From: Streptomyces sp. MUM 203J
GTDB taxonomy: Bacteria > Actinomycetota > Actinomycetes > Streptomycetales > Streptomycetaceae
Assembly: GCF_022414595.1 (NCBI RefSeq)
Contig: NZ_JADWYO010000022.1
Span: 21,071 to 85,070 of the forward strand
Length of the DNA: 64,000 nt
Direction: 5' to 3'
Positions 19,967-28,589 of the stretch are shown piece by piece; within the stretch, counting starts at the first letter, position 1, and every line of letters starts with the position of its first letter. The translations under genes were made by a program, and so were the position numbers. The notes beneath the pieces were generated by a model that was not told the origin of the DNA, searched no databases, and saw nothing but the letters and a program-made list of their open reading frames with translations.

Positions 19967-20446
19967 GCGCTCCGTCCACGGTCCGGTGCGGACGCGGCGC
20001 TGCCGCAGGGCGGCGCCGTGCGTCGCCTCCCCGCCCCGGGAGGCTGAACCGCCGTGGGGGCCTCGCCCTCCCCCGGCGGGCGGTGCCGGGGTGCTCCGGG
20101 GGTTCACTTCCTCACGACGGCCGCTGCGGCCCCGGTCGTGCGGTCCTGGCGCGCTGCGTCCTCCCGCCGTCGTCCGGCCCACGGACCCGGCACCTCGTGC
20201 GGCCCACCCGGGAGCGCCGGGGCGGGCCCCGGGCCCGGGGAGGGGCACGGCGGAGACGGGCCCGCGACCCGGGCTCCCCGCACTCCGGCCCCGTGCGCGC
20301 CGCGACGTCGCCGAGGACACCGCCCGCTCCTCCGGCGGGGTTCGGGCGGGGTGGGAGGGGTACCGGGGAAGCGGCTCGGAGGGCGTCCGGATCGTGGGAT
20401 GCGGGCGCCTCCGCGCGCGTGATTCTCACCACCCCTGATAGGGGTT

Positions 20447-20462
20447 GCGCTCAGATGAGCGC
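20447..20462. repeat. Dyad GCGCTCA-GA-TGAGCGC, copy 1
   Basis: Perfect 7-bp arms around GA. The core CGCTCA-N2-TGAGCG occurs again at 20549-20562, 101 bp away. Both copies are followed by GTTA. Candidate paired operator upstream of ppdK. Confidence 0.55.
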
Positions 20463-20490
20463 GTTAACGGCGACTCCGGATATTGAAGGG

Positions 20491-20530
20491 TGGCACGGAG
20501 TGCCAGGAACTGATGTCTTCAAGACTTGAA
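20491..20530. repeat. Dyads TGGCAC-N3-GTGCCA and TTCAAG-A-CTTGAA
   Basis: Two perfect dyads lie between the two CGCTCA copies: TGGCAC/GTGCCA at 20491-20505 and TTCAAG/CTTGAA at 20518-20530. Confidence 0.5.
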
Positions 20531-20548
20531 CGCAAAGGGGTTCCGTTT

Positions 20549-20562
20549 CGCTCATGTGAGCG
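20549..20562. repeat. Dyad CGCTCA-TG-TGAGCG, copy 2
   Basis: Second copy of the CGCTCA-N2-TGAGCG element, differing from copy 1 only in the two central bases and one flanking pair. Confidence 0.55.
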
Positions 20563-20573
20563 TTACTCCCGCT

Positions 20574-20714
20574 CCTTTGAAGATCCATGCTTCAAGGCGT
20601 GAAGTGGCGCAGGTTAACGAAGCAACCCGTCCGTAACTTTCGATCCGCTGGCGGACGGGCGGTTAAGGCCGTACGACAGGCAGGCGTACGTACCCAGAAG
20701 CCTTTGATCTGGGT
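20574..20714. repeat. Three further inverted repeats before ppdK
   Basis: CCTTTGAAG/CTTCAAGG (20574-20597, one bulged T), CCCGTCCG/CGGACGGG (20626-20659) and ACCCAGA/TCTGGGT (20692-20714, 9-base loop). The last two could form hairpins in the ppdK 5' UTR if transcription starts upstream. Confidence 0.45.
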
Positions 20715-20764
20715 ATGTTCCTCGCCGTCAGGGCAGCCACCGAGTCCTCGAGGAGTCGAGACCC

Positions 20765-23476
20765 GTGTCGGAAATCAAAGATCAGAAGTTCGTGTACGAC
20801 TTCACCGAGGGCAACAAGGACCTCAAGGACCTTCTCGGTGGTAAAGGCGCCAACCTCGCGGAGATGACCAACCTCGGTCTCCCGGTGCCACCCGGCTTCA
20901 CGATCACCACCGAGGCGTGCAAGGTCTACCTGGAGAGCGGCGACGAGCCGTCCGCCCTGCGCGACGAGGTGACCGCCCACCTCGACGCCCTCGAGAAGAC
21001 CATGGGCAAGCAGCTCGGACAGGCCGACAACCCGCTCCTCGTGTCCGTCCGCTCCGGCGCCAAGTTCTCCATGCCGGGCATGATGGACACCGTCCTGAAC
21101 ATCGGGCTCTCCGACAAGTCCGTCCAGGGTCTGGCCAAGCAGTCCGGCGACGAGCGCTTCGCCTGGGACTCGTACCGCCGCCTCATCCAGATGTTCGGCA
21201 AGACCGTCCTCGGCGTCGACGGCGACCTTTTCGAGGAGGCGCTGGACAAGGCCAAGGAGGCCAAGAAGGTCACGGTCGACACCGACCTGGAGGCCGCGGA
21301 CCTCAAGAAGCTCGTCACCAGGTTCAAGAAGATCGTCAAGGCCGAGGCCGGCCGCGACTTCCCGCAGGACCCGCGCGAGCAGATGGACCTGGCCATCAAG
21401 GCCGTGTTCGACTCCTGGAACGGCGACCGCGCCAAGCTGTACCGCCGCCAGGAGCGCATCCCGCACGACCTGGGCACCGCGGTCAACGTCTGCTCCATGG
21501 TCTTCGGCAACCTCGGCCCGGACTCCGGCACCGGCGTCGCCTTCACCCGTGACCCCGCCTCCGGTCACCAGGGCGTCTACGGCGACTACCTGCAGAACGC
21601 CCAGGGCGAGGACGTCGTCGCCGGTATCCGCAACACCGTCCCGCTCGCGGAGCTGGAGTCGATCGACAAGAAGTCGTACGACCAGCTCATGGGGATCATG
21701 GAGACGCTGGAGAACCACTACAAGGATCTCTGCGACATCGAGTTCACCATCGAGCGCGGCCAGCTGTGGATGCTCCAGACCCGCGTCGGCAAGCGCACCG
21801 CGGGCGCCGCCTTCCGGATCGCCACCCAGCTGGTCGACCAGGGGCTCATCGACGAGGCCGAGGCCCTCCAGCGGGTCACCGGCGCCCAGCTCGCGCAGCT
21901 GATGTTCCCGCGCTTCGACGACAAGGCGAAGAGCGAGAAGGTCGCCCGCGGCATCGCCGCCTCGCCGGGCGCGGCCGTCGGCAAGGCGGTCTTCGACTCG
22001 TACACCGCCGTCAAGTGGTCGCGGTCCGGTGAGAAGGTCATCCTGATCCGTCGGGAGACCAACCCAGACGACCTGGACGGCATGATCGCCGCGGAGGGCA
22101 TCCTCACCTCGCGTGGCGGCAAGACCTCGCACGCCGCCGTCGTCGCCCGCGGCATGGGCAAGACCTGTGTCTGCGGCGCCGAGGAGCTGGAGGTCGACAC
22201 CAAGCGCCGCCGGATGACCGTGCCCGGCGGGCACGTCGTCGAAGAGGGCGACGTCATCTCCATCGACGGCTCCAGCGGCACCGTGTACCTCGGTGAGGTA
22301 CCCGTGGTCCCGTCGCCGGTCGTCGAGTACTTCGAGGGGCGGATGCACGCCGGTGCCGACGACGCCGACGAGCTGGTCGAGGCCGTGCACCGCATGATGG
22401 CCTACGCGGACCGCCGCCGCCGGCTGCGCGTCCGCGCCAACGCCGACAACGCCGAGGACGCCCTGCGCGCCCGCCGGTTCGGCGCTCAGGGCATCGGGCT
22501 GTGCCGCACCGAGCACATGTTCCTCGGCGACCGCCGCCAGTACGTCGAGCGGCTGATCCTGGCCGACACGGAGGAGGAGCGCGAGGACGCCCTCCAGGCG
22601 CTGCTGCCGCTCCAGAAGAAGGACTTCGTCGAGCTGTTCGAGGCCATGGACGGCCTGCCCGTGACCGTCCGCCTGCTGGACCCGCCGCTGCACGAGTTCC
22701 TGCCCGACATCACCGAGCTGTCCGTGCGCGTCGCCCTCGCGGAGTCCCGGAAGGAGCCGCACGAGAACGAGCTGCGGCTGCTCCAGGCCGTGCACCGGCT
22801 GCACGAGCAGAACCCGATGCTGGGCCTGCGCGGTGTCCGCCTCGGACTGGTCATCCCCGGCCTGTTCACCATGCAGGTGCGGGCCATCGCGGAGGCCGCC
22901 GCCGAGCGCATCGACGCCAAGGGCGACCCGCGCGCCGAGATCATGATCCCGCTGGTCGGCACCGTGCAGGAGCTGGAGCTGGTCCGCGAGGAGGCCGAGC
23001 AGGTCATCGAGGAGGTCCAGCGGCGTACCGGCGTCGAGCTGAAGCTGGCCCTCGGCACCATGATCGAGCTGCCGCGCGCCGCCGTCACCGCCGGTCAGAT
23101 CGCGGAGGCCGCCGAGTTCTTCTCGTTCGGTACGAACGACCTCACCCAGACCGTGTGGGGCTTCTCCCGGGACGACGTGGAGGCCAGCTTCTTCACCGCG
23201 TACCTGGAGAAGGGCATCTTCGGGGTCAGCCCGTTCGAGACCATCGACAAGGACGGCGTCGGCGCGCTCGTACGGCAGGCTGTCGAGGCCGGGCGGGCCA
23301 CTCGCCCGGACATCAAGCTCGGCGTCTGCGGCGAGCACGGCGGCGACCCGGAGTCGGTGCACTTCTTCCACGAGGTGGGCCTGGACTACGTCTCCTGCTC
23401 GCCGTTCCGGATCCCGGTCGCCCGGCTGGAGGCCGGCCGTGCCGCGGCCCAGGCCACCGGCAGCGACAGCCGCTGA
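20765..23476 (+). CDS. ppdK: Pyruvate, phosphate dikinase
   Basis: A 903-residue enzyme interconverting pyruvate + ATP + Pi and PEP + AMP + PPi at the PEP-pyruvate node. The N-terminal ATP-grasp domain starts KFVYDFTEGNKDLKDLLGGK. The swivelling phosphohistidine is H456 in RGGKTSHAAVVARGMGKTCV. The C-terminal PEP-binding barrel ends with GVCGEHGGDP (active-site C855). The GTG start has AGGAG 9 bases upstream. The gene stands alone with a strong terminator behind it; the dyad-rich upstream DNA suggests complex control. Confidence 0.97.
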   Translation: MSEIKDQKFVYDFTEGNKDLKDLLGGKGANLAEMTNLGLPVPPGFTITTEACKVYLESGDEPSALRDEVTAHLDALEKTMGKQLGQADNPLLVSVRSGAKFSMPGMMDTVLNIGLSDKSVQGLAKQSGDERFAWDSYRRLIQMFGKTVLGVDGDLFEEALDKAKEAKKVTVDTDLEAADLKKLVTRFKKIVKAEAGRDFPQDPREQMDLAIKAVFDSWNGDRAKLYRRQERIPHDLGTAVNVCSMVFGNLGPDSGTGVAFTRDPASGHQGVYGDYLQNAQGEDVVAGIRNTVPLAELESIDKKSYDQLMGIMETLENHYKDLCDIEFTIERGQLWMLQTRVGKRTAGAAFRIATQLVDQGLIDEAEALQRVTGAQLAQLMFPRFDDKAKSEKVARGIAASPGAAVGKAVFDSYTAVKWSRSGEKVILIRRETNPDDLDGMIAAEGILTSRGGKTSHAAVVARGMGKTCVCGAEELEVDTKRRRMTVPGGHVVEEGDVISIDGSSGTVYLGEVPVVPSPVVEYFEGRMHAGADDADELVEAVHRMMAYADRRRRLRVRANADNAEDALRARRFGAQGIGLCRTEHMFLGDRRQYVERLILADTEEEREDALQALLPLQKKDFVELFEAMDGLPVTVRLLDPPLHEFLPDITELSVRVALAESRKEPHENELRLLQAVHRLHEQNPMLGLRGVRLGLVIPGLFTMQVRAIAEAAAERIDAKGDPRAEIMIPLVGTVQELELVREEAEQVIEEVQRRTGVELKLALGTMIELPRAAVTAGQIAEAAEFFSFGTNDLTQTVWGFSRDDVEASFFTAYLEKGIFGVSPFETIDKDGVGALVRQAVEAGRATRPDIKLGVCGEHGGDPESVHFFHEVGLDYVSCSPFRIPVARLEAGRAAAQATGSDSR

Positions 23477-23581
23477 CCCACCCGGGGCCGCCGGTCGACC
23501 CGGCGGCCATCCCCTTGGCCACCGGGGCCGCCGTCTGTCACCCGACCCTCACCGATCGGCGGCGGCTCCGGTTCCACCAAG

Positions 23582-23618
23582 ACGGGGCGGACACCTTGTG
23601 CGGAGGTGTCCGCCCCGT
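23582..23618 (+). terminator. Terminator after ppdK
   Basis: Perfect 14-bp stem ACGGGGCGGACACC / GGTGTCCGCCCCGT with a 9-base loop, followed by GCTGTTTCG. Confidence 0.85.
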
Positions 23619-23642
23619 GCTGTTTCGTCCGGGCCGGGACTT

Positions 23643-23705
23643 CAGGAATTGTAGGTTCCTGTTGAAACAAGACCGGTTGAATTCTCGCAAGTTGAAGACC
23701 GGACT
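23643..23705. repeat. CAGGAA-N7-TTCCTG and three GTTGAA repeats at 15-bp period
   Basis: A perfect dyad CAGGAA/TTCCTG (23643-23661) is immediately followed by GTTGAA at 23661, 23676 and 23691, each exactly 15 bp apart. GACCGG follows copies 1 and 3. Regular spacing of 1.5 helical turns resembles iterons or a multi-site operator. Confidence 0.5.
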
Positions 23706-23992
23706 TTTTACCGACGGGTGACTTCGCGTCAATTCTCCGTCTTGGTGCCCGCAAACATGGGCGGAGCGCGGCCACCGGATCCCCACCCGCCGACCGCGCC
23801 CCATTACCCCTGCCAGACAGGAGAGCCGCAACCTTTCAGGCCCGCCGCCGGGCGCGAGAAGCCCCCCACGGTCTTCCGACACGCCACCTCGGTCCTGAAG
23901 GTTTCCTGTCCGACGCCGTACAGCTTTTCGGTTCCGGCCCACCTGTGGCCATGGGTTTCAAGTGTGGCTGAAATGCCGTGGTAACAACCTGT

Positions 23993-24011
23993 GATGGTAT
24001 GCATACTCATC
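23993..24011. promoter_or_regulatory. Palindrome GTATGCATAC with GATG/TCATC flanks
   Basis: A 10-bp perfect palindrome (23997-24006) extended on both sides by GATG and TCATC, 39-57 bases before the start of the ArsR-like gene. Likely autoregulatory operator; it also contains TATGCAT as a possible -10 element. Confidence 0.45.
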
Positions 24012-24049
24012 GGTGGGGGGTGATTGCGGATGCAACAGGTGGGGGTTCA

Positions 24050-25096
24050 GTGCTTCGTATACATTTCACCGGTGCCGATCTCGCCGGGGTCCGGATGGCT
24101 GCCCGGCCCGACGTGCTGTGGGAAACCGTCCTCAGCTTTCACCGTTTGCGGGACCGCCGGGGCGCGCTGGTCTACGGGGAATGGCGCTCCCAAACCCGTG
24201 CACGGCTGAACGGCGAAACGCGGCTGCTGGGAGGGCTCGTCCCGGCCCGCGGCTATTTCCCGGACTTCCTGACGCCGCCCCAGGGCCTGCACGGCCTCGA
24301 CACGGCCCTGGAGGCGCTGCGGGCCACTCCGTCCGACCGGATACACGGCGAACTGGCCCTGCTCGCCGCCGAGCGTCCCGCGGCGGCCCCGCTGCCCTCC
24401 TGGACGGCCGCGCTCGCGAACGGGCGCCCAGAGGGCTTCAGCCGCCTCCTCGGGGCGCTGCGCGGCTACCACCGCGCCGCCGTCGAGCCCTACTGGACGT
24501 ATATCCAGGCCCGCGTCGAAGCCGACCGGGCCGTGCGCGGACGGGCCCTGCTCGACGGGGGCGCCGAGGAACTGCTCGCCTCCCTGCCGCCGATGCTCCG
24601 CTGGCGGTCGCCCGTGCTGGAGGCGGACTACCCCGTCGACCGCGACGTCCACCTGGACGGGCGCGGGCTGCTGCTCCAGCCCTCGTACTTCTGCCGGGGC
24701 TCCGCGGTGATGTACCGGGACCCGGAACTGCCGCCGGTCCTCGTCTACCCGGTGACCCACACCGAGGCGCCGGCCGCGCCCGTCGAACCCGACGGGTCGC
24801 TGGGGCGGCTGGTCGGCCACACGCGGTCCGCCGTGCTCAAGGCCATCGGCCACGGCGGTACGACCAGTGAACTGGCGCGCCGCGCCGGGGTCTCGCTCGC
24901 CTCCGCCAGCCAGCACGCGGGTGTGCTGCGGGACGCGGGGCTGGTCGTCACCCTGCGGCAGGGCAGCTCCGTACTGCACACCCTGACGCCCCTGGGGGCG
25001 GCCCTGCTGCACGGGGGCGCCCAGTCACTGATGCGCGAGCAGCGGCGCCCGCGGGCGCGGGACCGGGCCCCGGTGGCGCCCGGGACGGTCCGCTGA
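24050..25096 (+). CDS. ArsR-like winged-helix regulator (DUF5937 type)
   Basis: A 348-residue protein. The N-terminal about 240 residues form an uncharacterised domain (VLRIHFTGADLAGVRMAARP ... VLVYPVTH), typical of Streptomyces regulators with a DUF5937 region. The C-terminal winged helix reads VLKAIGHGGTTSELARRAGV then SLASASQHAGVLRDAGLV. Such proteins sense unknown ligands with the N-terminal part. The GTG at 24050 is preceded by GGTGGGGG. It may control itself and the VOC gene 108 bases downstream. Confidence 0.75.
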   Translation: MLRIHFTGADLAGVRMAARPDVLWETVLSFHRLRDRRGALVYGEWRSQTRARLNGETRLLGGLVPARGYFPDFLTPPQGLHGLDTALEALRATPSDRIHGELALLAAERPAAAPLPSWTAALANGRPEGFSRLLGALRGYHRAAVEPYWTYIQARVEADRAVRGRALLDGGAEELLASLPPMLRWRSPVLEADYPVDRDVHLDGRGLLLQPSYFCRGSAVMYRDPELPPVLVYPVTHTEAPAAPVEPDGSLGRLVGHTRSAVLKAIGHGGTTSELARRAGVSLASASQHAGVLRDAGLVVTLRQGSSVLHTLTPLGAALLHGGAQSLMREQRRPRARDRAPVAPGTVR

Positions 25097-25204
25097 CCCG
25101 TGGTACGGGCGGAGAGAAAAACCTCGGCCGCCGCGATGAGTTTCCGTCCAGCCTCCGGTCTACCCCTCCGTAAGCCACCGCGACAGCGACGGAAGGGCAC
25201 CACC

Positions 25205-25630
25205 ATGACCGACCAGATGATCTTCGTGAACCTGCCGGTGAAGGACCTGGAGGCCACCAAGGCGTTCTGGGGCAAGCTCGGCTACTCCTTCAACCCCGAG
25301 TTCACCGACGAGAACGCCGCCTGCCTGGTGTTCAGCGACACGATCTTCGCGATGCTGCTGACCGAGGCGTTCTACAGCAGCTTCACCGAGAAGCGGATCG
25401 CGGACGCCGCCACCAGCGAGACCATGATCGCGCTGAGCGCCGGCAGCCGCGCCCGGGTCGACGAACTGGTCGACACCGCTCTGGCCTCCGGCGGCTCCCC
25501 GGCCAACCAGACCCAGGAGATGGGGGAGTGGATGTACAGCCGCTCCTTCCAGGACCCGGACCACCACATCTGGGAGATCGTCTGGATGGACGTCGAGAAG
25601 ATGCGGGAGGCCGGCCAGGCCCAGGGCTGA
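25205..25630 (+). CDS. VOC family (glyoxalase-like) protein
   Basis: A 141-residue vicinal-oxygen-chelate fold protein with two beta-alpha-beta-beta-beta units: MIFVNLPVKDLEATKAFWGK at the start and SFQDPDHHIWEIVWMD at the end. The metal-ligand pattern (His/Glu) is only partly kept, so it may be a lyase, dioxygenase-like or resistance protein; the substrate cannot be inferred. The ATG at 25205 follows GGAAGGGCACC. It is convergent with nirD. Confidence 0.8.
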   Translation: MTDQMIFVNLPVKDLEATKAFWGKLGYSFNPEFTDENAACLVFSDTIFAMLLTEAFYSSFTEKRIADAATSETMIALSAGSRARVDELVDTALASGGSPANQTQEMGEWMYSRSFQDPDHHIWEIVWMDVEKMREAGQAQG

Positions 25631-25672
25631 CCGCGCCGGGACCGCCGCAGGACGGGCCGGACACGCGAGCGA

Positions 25673-25696
25673 CCGGGCGGGGCGCCCCCCGCCCGG
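25673..25696. terminator. Hairpin between VOC gene and nirD
   Basis: CCGGGCGGGG / CCCCGCCCGG, 10-bp perfect stem with a 4-base loop between convergent genes. Confidence 0.7.
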
Positions 25697-25730
25697 CCCG
25701 CCTCGCCGGTCCCGCGCGGTCCGCGCCCCC

Positions 25731-26063
25731 TCAGGCGGCCCGCACCGGGAACACCGCGACCGTCACCTCGTCGTCGTCCAGGCAGCGCCCCGTCTCCAGG
25801 TCGAAGCGCTGTTTCAGCAGCGGCGACGCCACGAACGGCCGCCCGCCGACCGTCCCGATCAGCCCCCGTGCCAGCACCTGGGCTCCGGTGAACGGGTCCC
25901 GGTTGTCGATCGCGTACAGCCGTCCCGCCCGGTCCCGGAACAGTGCCGCCTGCCGCCCGTCCGGCAGCAGCGCCGCCATGCCCCTGCCGGGCGTGAGCGC
26001 GTCCACGTCGCAGACCGGCAGCCACTCGTCGGCATCCGGCCGCGCGGAGAGTTCGAGCTTCAT
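25731..26063 (-). CDS. nirD: Nitrite reductase small subunit NirD
   Basis: A 110-residue Rieske-fold protein of the NirD family (EWLPVCDVDALTPGRGMAAL ... YAIDNRDPFTGAQVLARGLI ... VASPLLKQRFDLETGRCLDD). As usual for NirD the Rieske Cys/His ligands are missing, so it is a structural partner of NirB. The start overlaps the nirB stop in an ATGA arrangement, ensuring coupled translation. Confidence 0.93.
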   Translation of the reverse strand: MKLELSARPDADEWLPVCDVDALTPGRGMAALLPDGRQAALFRDRAGRLYAIDNRDPFTGAQVLARGLIGTVGGRPFVASPLLKQRFDLETGRCLDDDEVTVAVFPVRAA

Positions 26064-28588
26064 CGGGCGCTGACCCCTTCCAGGGTGAGGATCGTCAGGT
26101 TCGGCTTCATCTGGTCCCGCTCCGGCACGAACTGGACCGTCGGGTCCGGGGTCTCCGGGGCGTTCACGAAGGACACGAACCGGCGCAGCCGCTCCGGGTC
26201 GTTCAGCGTCTCCGCCCACTCGTCGCGGAAGTCCGCCACATGGCGGGCCATCAGCGCGTCCAGCTCCTCACCGATGCCCAGCGAGTCCTCGACCACGACC
26301 TCCCGGACATGGTCGAAGCCGACCCGCTCGATCCACGGAGCCGTACGCTCCAGCCGCTCGGCGGTACGGATGTAGTACATGAGGAACCGGTCGATCAGAC
26401 GGATCAGTTCGGCGTCCGACAGGTCCTTGGCCAGCAGGTCCGCGTGGCGCGGCGTGGCACCGCCGTTGCCGCCGACGTACAGGTTCCAGCCGTTGGCGGT
26501 GGCGATGATCCCGAAGTCCTTGCCCTGGGCCTCCGCACACTCCCGCTGGCAGCCGGACACCGCCGACTTCAGCTTGTGCGGCGCCCGCAGGCCCCGGTAG
26601 CGCAGCTCCAGGTCGATCGCCATGCGCACCGAGTCCTGTACGCCGTAGCGGCACCAGGTCTGGCCCACGCACGACTTCACGGTCCGCAGCGCCTTGCCGT
26701 AGGCGTGCCCCGACTCGAAGCCCGCCTCGACCAGCCGCGCCCAGATCGCCGGGAGCTGCTCCACCCGCGCGCCGAACATGTCGATCCGCTGCGCGCCCGT
26801 GATCTTCGTGTAGAGCCCGAAGTCCTTCGCCACCTCACCGATGACGATCAGCTTCTCCGGGGTGATCTCGCCACCGGGAATGCGCGGCACGATCGAGTAC
26901 GAGCCGTTCTTCTGGATGTTGGCGAGGAAGTGGTCGTTGGTGTCCTGGAGCGCCGACTGCTCGCCGTCCAGGATGTAGCCGTTCGACAGGGACGCCAGGA
27001 TCGAGGCGACCGTCGGCTTGCAGACCTCGCATCCCTCGCCGCCCTTCGCCTCCTCCCGCCCGTAGCGGTCGAGGAGTTCGGCGTACGAGGTGATGCGCAG
27101 CACCTGCACGATCTCGTACAGCTCCTGCCGCGTCTTCGGGAAACAGCCGCACAGCCCGCCGTCCCCGGTCTTCGGCAGCAGCTGCTGGATCACCTTCACG
27201 CAACTGCCGCAGCCGGTACCGGCCTTGGTGCACTTCTTCACCTCGGGCAGCGTCGTGTGCTCGCAGATCGCGCCCTTGCTGACGTTGTGGCAGGAACAGA
27301 TCACCGCGTCGTCCGGCAGCGACTCCGGCCCCAGTGCCGCCGGCGCGCCCGCCCCGGCGGGCAGCACCAGCTGCTCGGGCGACACCGGCGGCACCGAGCC
27401 GGTCAGCGGACGCAGCATCCCGTAGGAGTCCGCGTCACCCACCAGGACACCGCCCAGCAGTGCCCCGTCCGCGGCCACCACCAGCTTCTTGTAGATCCCC
27501 GACCGCGAGTCCGAGTAGACGACGTCCAGGCAGCCTTCGGCCGTGCCGTGCGCGTCACCGAACGACGCCACGTCCACCCCCAGCAGTTTCAGCTTCGTGG
27601 AGGTGTCGGCCCCGGTGAAGGACGCCTCCTGCCCGGTGATCGTGTCGGCTGCCGTCAGCGCCATCTCGTACCCCGGTGCCACCAGCCCGTACACCCTCCC
27701 GTCGGCGGCGAGGGCGCACTCTCCGATCGCGAACACGGCCGGGTCGGAGGTACGGCACCGCTCGTCGACGACGATGCCGCCGCGCTCCCCGATCTCCAGA
27801 CCGCAGTCCCGGCCCAGCTGGTCGCGGGGGCGGACACCGGCCGAGAACACCACCAGGTCGGTGGCCAGTTCGGAGCCGTCCGACAGCTTCATCCCGGACA
27901 CGGCCCCGCCGTCCCCGGCGACGACCTCCTGGGTGCCGACGCCCGTGTGGACGGACAGGCCCATGCCCTCGATGGTGCGCAGCAGCGCCGCGCCGCCGCC
28001 CTCGTCCACCTGCACCGGCATCAGCCGGGGCGCGAACTCCACGATGTGCGTCTCCAGGCCGAGGCCCTTAAGCGCGCCCGCCGCCTCCAGACCGAGCAGC
28101 CCGCCGCCGACGACCGCGCCGGTCCTCGCGCCCTTCGCGTACTCCTCGATCGCCAGCAGATCCTCGATGGTCCGGTACACGAAGCAGCCCGTCGCCTCCT
28201 TCCCCGGCACGGGCGGCACGAACGGATACGAGCCGGTGGCGAGGACGAGGGAGTCGTACGGGAAGATCGCGCCGGACCGTGCGGTGACCGTGCGGGCCTC
28301 ACGGTCGACGCTCACCGCCGGGTCGCCGGTGTACAGCTCGATGCCGTGCTCCGTCATGAACCCCTCGGGCACCAGCGACAGGTCGTCGGGCGTCTTGCCC
28401 GAGAAGTACGAGGTCAGCTGGACACGGTCGTACGCGGGACGCGGCTCCTCGCACAGCACGACCACCCGCGCCCGCGCGGTCACCCCGCGCTCCGCGAGGG
28501 CCTCCAGGAAGCGCTGGCCGACCATGCCGTGGCCGACGAGGACGATGGTGGGCTGGTTCGGGTCCGCAGCCCCGGGCGTGTGCGGCAT
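26060..28588 (-). CDS. nirB: Nitrite reductase large subunit NirB
   Basis: An 842-residue assimilatory NAD(P)H-nitrite reductase producing ammonium. Order of domains: FAD/NAD oxidoreductase (VLVGHGMVGQRFLEAL at the start), BFD-like [2Fe-2S] domain (CSCHNVSKGAICE ... CTKAGTGCGSC), ferredoxin-like half-domains, and the siroheme/[4Fe-4S] domain (CVGQTWCRYG ... CQRECAEAQGKD). Full length. It starts 1 base after the upstream flavoprotein gene and overlaps nirD, so the three genes form one operon. Confidence 0.95.
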   Translation of the reverse strand: MPHTPGAADPNQPTIVLVGHGMVGQRFLEALAERGVTARARVVVLCEEPRPAYDRVQLTSYFSGKTPDDLSLVPEGFMTEHGIELYTGDPAVSVDREARTVTARSGAIFPYDSLVLATGSYPFVPPVPGKEATGCFVYRTIEDLLAIEEYAKGARTGAVVGGGLLGLEAAGALKGLGLETHIVEFAPRLMPVQVDEGGGAALLRTIEGMGLSVHTGVGTQEVVAGDGGAVSGMKLSDGSELATDLVVFSAGVRPRDQLGRDCGLEIGERGGIVVDERCRTSDPAVFAIGECALAADGRVYGLVAPGYEMALTAADTITGQEASFTGADTSTKLKLLGVDVASFGDAHGTAEGCLDVVYSDSRSGIYKKLVVAADGALLGGVLVGDADSYGMLRPLTGSVPPVSPEQLVLPAGAGAPAALGPESLPDDAVICSCHNVSKGAICEHTTLPEVKKCTKAGTGCGSCVKVIQQLLPKTGDGGLCGCFPKTRQELYEIVQVLRITSYAELLDRYGREEAKGGEGCEVCKPTVASILASLSNGYILDGEQSALQDTNDHFLANIQKNGSYSIVPRIPGGEITPEKLIVIGEVAKDFGLYTKITGAQRIDMFGARVEQLPAIWARLVEAGFESGHAYGKALRTVKSCVGQTWCRYGVQDSVRMAIDLELRYRGLRAPHKLKSAVSGCQRECAEAQGKDFGIIATANGWNLYVGGNGGATPRHADLLAKDLSDAELIRLIDRFLMYYIRTAERLERTAPWIERVGFDHVREVVVEDSLGIGEELDALMARHVADFRDEWAETLNDPERLRRFVSFVNAPETPDPTVQFVPERDQMKPNLTILTLEGVSAR

Positions 28589-28589
28589 G

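Larger units (their letters stand above)
19967..20764. other. Long intergenic region upstream of ppdK
   Basis: About 800 bp without a recognised gene. The first 450 bp are very GC-rich with only compositionally biased open frames. From about 20430 the GC content drops and at least eight dyads occur in 270 bp (see separate entries and findings). An RBS AGGAG (20751-20755) precedes the ppdK GTG. Confidence 0.6.
23619..24049. other. Intergenic region ppdK to ArsR-like gene (431 bp)
   Basis: Lower GC than its surroundings. It contains an inverted repeat and three direct repeats (23643-23711) and a palindrome just upstream of the regulator gene (23993-24011). No convincing gene was found. Confidence 0.55.

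Noticed and set aside
17402..20320. A 972-codon open frame on the minus strand across the VC0807-like gene, DUF6243 and dusB
   Set aside because: It is antisense to well-supported genes and made of Arg/Pro/Gly-rich sequence typical of high-GC shadow frames; only its 17419-18147 part is in the real frame of a gene or antisense to one.
19967..20430. Open frames on both strands upstream of ppdK
   Set aside because: Composition is Pro/Arg/Gly-dominated in all frames, no frame shows the expected third-position bias with sensible amino acids, and there is no RBS.
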